In this document: piece by piece, positions 61,157 to 64,000 of the stretch
Numbering within the stretch: position 1 is the stretch's first letter
Layout of the letters: every line of letters starts with the position of its first letter
Assembly (NCBI GenBank): GCA_038373885.1
Contig: JAWZYV010012391.1
Span: 186,001-250,000 of the forward strand
Origin: Cheiracanthium punctorium
Lineage: Eukaryota; Arthropoda; Arachnida; Araneae; Cheiracanthiidae
Length of the DNA: 64,000 nt
Direction: 5' to 3'
Translations under genes and position numbers: made by a program
The notes under the pieces: generated by a model
What the model was told of the DNA's origin: nothing
The model's database searches: none
The model's input: only the letters and a program-made list of their open reading frames with translations

Positions 61157-61639
61157 TTTATTTACAGGCACTAACACTGTCTAGAAGATGTTTATTAATG
61201 TGAATAAAATGTATTTTTATTGAAATAATTGTGTATATGATATTTGAATTTTAAATCCTTTGATAATAGGCACTTCACTTCTTTATATTCATTTTAAGGT
61301 ACATGTGTATATTAAGCTGAGCCAAAAAAATATTTTTTTTATTTTTTCAGAAACGGCTAGTTGAAAAAAGTTATTACAGATTTAGACTAGAAAAACCATT
61401 TAAAAAAAAAAACAGAAAAAATATATATATCCTGCATTCACTTTGAAATATTGAACAAAATAAGAAAATGAGTTTCTTTACAAATTTTTTAAAATCCCAA
61501 ATGTTTAAAATTTGAAAAGTGCTAATTTATGTTGAGTATGGTAAAGCTAATAGTAAGAATAAAAAAGTTTAAAATCCTTTATTTACGGGCACTAACACTG
61601 TCTAGAAGAATTGTGTCATTCGTCAAATCGACCTAAAAG

Positions 61640-62590
61640 TACGTAGATCACTGCAATGGTGTATTTGCCTCCTGCATTTCAACGAGCTACTATTCAGACA
61701 TCTTTTCAATCACATGGACAGAGATACAGCAAGACCATCATCCTTTAGTGGTGAAATAGGTCAAAAAATGAAAGCTTGTGAAAAACTTAATGTGGCAGAT
61801 TTTTTACCTACTGACTGCACTATTCTGAATACCGACAAGAAAGAGCTGAGCAAGGACCAACTGTATCTACTAGATATTTCTGCAGTAACCAAATTTAGTC
61901 AATGACCAGTGGAATTGGCTGTCCGAGAACCATATCCATTAACACATTTATGATGGGTAACAGCAACAAATCAAGTATTCAGACTACAGGTCAGTGAAGA
62001 AAATCCCTCAGAAAAACTGAGCAACTGGTGCACTTCATTTTGCACTGTTATATTCCTCTGTGGTTTTGAACCAAAGCAAGTAGTTATTTTTCTTAAGGTC
62101 CTAAAATTGTGTTTCAGGTGATCCGATTAACACGATACCGTCCTGAAAATTTGTGAAAAATATTCAACCCAGAAATAGAAAGAAATTTATATTTTTTAAA
62201 CCCTGAAAATTTAATTTTGGCTATGGTTAGGGATGAAAGACAGCATATGAGAGAACTGGGATTACATCGAGTTCTCAAAACGCAGGAAAATTGCAAGATG
62301 AAAACAGAGACTATAGAGTGCCAACACTTCACTTCAATGCGCCCGATTATGCAGACATGATTCGGTAGAATATTTGTAATGTCACTCGCCACCTTTGCTA
62401 AGAATGTACCAGATGAACAAATAGAAGAAATGATCAAAGCTTTCAGGCAACTGATTTCAGATGTCAATAGTTTTTCAAGTCATACCCAAGCTGTGGAGCA
62501 TTGTATAACACTTGGCTCTGAGGCTAGCGGTATTGAAGCTAGAGATGGTTATATTAGGAGCAGCCTGTTGCCAGGGTCATTTATGCCATA
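61640..62590 (+). pseudogene. second copy of the unrecognised protein family at 4068-5037
   Basis: A broken + strand frame contains DKKELSKDQLYLLDIS (about 61840-61890), GPKIVFQVIRLTRYRP (about 62098-62145), NPENLILAMVRDERQHMREL then GLHRVLKTQENCK (about 62200-62300), and TFAKNVPDEQIEEMI (62390-62435). The order STDQ-YL, NPEN-LAM-RD-R, then N-F-A-Y-L-I matches the minus-strand fragment at 4068-5037. Many stops. Left terminal repeat candidates (TTAGGCTGATCC) lie at 59269 and 61313. Confidence 0.5.
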
Positions 62591-62932
62591 ATTTGTGTCC
62601 AAAGCTGCTTTCAGTGTGTCTGAGTTCAACAATAAATAATGTGGTATGATAGGGCAAAAATAAAAAATGCAGAAAAAAACAACGTTTGTAGCAATCTTAT
62701 GAAAATAAGCTTTTAAAAAATGGTATTTTGAAAGTTTTGGATGTATGGTAAATGTTTTCAACATATATATATATATAATAAAATTTCCAGGCTTTTAACA
62801 CCCATTTTACTGTATGTTGCGAACTGTTGCATTTGAAATGCATTAATCACAAGTTTTGCAAACAGCTGCTGAAAAAAAAAAAAAATTTCCCTTAAATTTT
62901 CGACATTTGTAAGTAAATCCATGATTGGGAGG

Positions 62933-63485
62933 TACAGTAGAAGATCTTTATAATGCAAACCTCGAAACGCAAGGTTTTGCATTATATAGAATTTTGCGTT
63001 ATATGGATCATTCACTTATATCATTAAACTTCCCTAGTAAACATATTAAAATATAGCTAGAACACATAAATATAATGCTTAAAACTTTTTTTAAATACAA
63101 ATACTACTTTAAAAAACAAAAAAAAATGGAATTTATTTATTTACAGAAAAAATAAATAAATTGAAATTACCAAAAGCATTAAAGTTTATTTGTTAAACAA
63201 TATATTAATTTTGATTTGTTTTAGAATTTGCAATCTCTCAACAAATAACTTTTCTTGCAGCCTTTGAACAGGTAATAATTTTACTTTGGTTATGCAGTCT
63301 TGTGTTTCTAGGAATTTAAAATATTGATCTCTTATGGAAATTTCTTCAGATTCTGAAAGTTTTTCAACTTTCTCTCCAGCATTTGATTCTGTTTCAGAAT
63401 TGTTTTCCTCTTGATTTGAAACAGAGGAAATTATTTCAGCACTGGTCAAATGATTAACAATTTGTGACTTATCATCCATTACCAA
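62933..63485 (-). pseudogene. pogo/Tigger transposase C-terminus with terminal repeat
   Basis: A TA-CAGTAGAAGATC terminus (62933-62948) is followed by minus-strand ORF 63485-63186. It encodes DDKSQIVNHLTSAEIISSVS, then an acidic stretch, then FLETQDCITKVKLLPVQRLQ. This resembles the tail of Tigger transposases (acidic linker then helical end). The rest of the gene would lie further right; 63490-63640 has more degraded coding-like text. Confidence 0.55.
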
Positions 63486-64000
63486 ATATTCAAAATGTTT
63501 TCTTCATGCAGGTTTGCAAACTGAGTACTTTCCATTTTGTGCACAATGCATTAGTTCAGCAGTTTTCATTTTAACTAAAGATGGCTTAAATCCAGTTCCA
63601 AAATTCAGTTTTAAAATAGTGTTGCATTGAGAAAACTCCCCTACTTCTCATAGACTTTTAAAAAGTATTTTACTGTCAATATTGAGACATAAGCATATCG
63701 TCGGGCAGGGGGCGGGGGCGTGTGCCAACCCCCCCCCCCCCCAACTTTGTTTAGAAAACTATTCATTTTAAAACCTTTCTTCTTGCCAAACATAAAGAAA
63801 CATGGCTATTTTTACTTTAGAATATGCTATGTGCATTCTCCCACCCACACGCACACACATAAAAAAAAAAAAAAAAAAAAAAAATTTGGTGATGCTACGC
63901 GTATGATTTAGGAAGCCAAGTAACGGCATACGATTTAATATAAAACAAATCAATTTACAAAGAGAAATATAACTAAAATAAACGTCTGTTTGGGAAGTCA
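63486..64000. other. right edge, low complexity
   Basis: C run at 63729-63742, an (AC)n tract at about 63846-63860 and a poly-A run at 63861-63884. No gene seen. Confidence 0.5.

Larger units (their letters stand above)
59139..61609 (+). repeat. tandem duplication of the 3' flank, one copy interrupted
   Basis: The 422-bp unit at 61188-61609 is a close copy of 59139-59546 plus 61157-61187. The first copy is split by the element at 59547-61156. Both contain TGAATAAAATG, GGCTGA(T/G)CCAAAAAA and end CACTGTCTAGAAGA. Confidence 0.9.

Overview
This is a window of a eukaryotic nuclear genome: AT-rich, with GT/AG introns of 3 to 26 kb, homopolymer runs and a very heavy load of transposable elements. 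The mix of hAT, piggyBac, pogo/Jerky, Penelope-like and BEL-like LTR relics suggests an arthropod (possibly a chelicerate), but no host gene here fixes the species. No prokaryotic features, rRNA or CRISPR arrays were seen.

One host gene can be followed through almost the whole window. It is a WD40-repeat protein on the + strand. Its last five visible exons lie at 6126-6219, 24714-24825, 27812-27980, 32768-32945 and 58959-59067, and every splice phase matches. It ends at a TAA followed by an AATAAA signal at 59160. The repeats look most like the TAF5/LIS1 type of propeller. The 5' exons are left of the window or were not recognised. Nearly everything else lies in its introns. Two CpG-rich patches (1102-1810 and 53814-54050) look like promoters of separate minus-strand transcripts; each combines a CCAAT box with a perfect heat-shock-element match.

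Layout: 2.6-5.4 kb, a DNA transposon with ~200-bp terminal inverted repeats and a decayed, unrecognised ORF. 7.2-8.3 kb, a dead Jerky/pogo transposase. 11.3-14.5 kb, a 3.1-kb TIR element with a 6-bp target duplication. 15.6 and 42.5 kb, two fold-back Penelope-like fragments, each with a perfect 12-bp target duplication. 16.3-18.1 kb, a diverged tandem array. 19.8-21.6 kb, a dead hAT transposase. 25.3-26.4 kb, four tandem ~288-bp units, each holding a tRNA-like cloverleaf with a GTT anticodon. 35.4-42.2 kb, a complete LTR element without gag or pol. 42.4-43.7 kb, a hAT element. 44.0-46.7 kb, a dead piggyBac element. 48.6-53.7 kb, a nest of hAT insertions three levels deep. 54.2-57.1 kb, more hAT elements. 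59.1-61.6 kb, a tandem duplication just after the host gene, one copy carrying a 1.6-kb insertion and the other preserving the empty site. 61.6-63.5 kb, further transposon relics.

Many insertion boundaries are defined by exact target-site duplications read directly from the sequence, so the insertion history can be ordered. All family names come from motif recognition by eye, without database searches.
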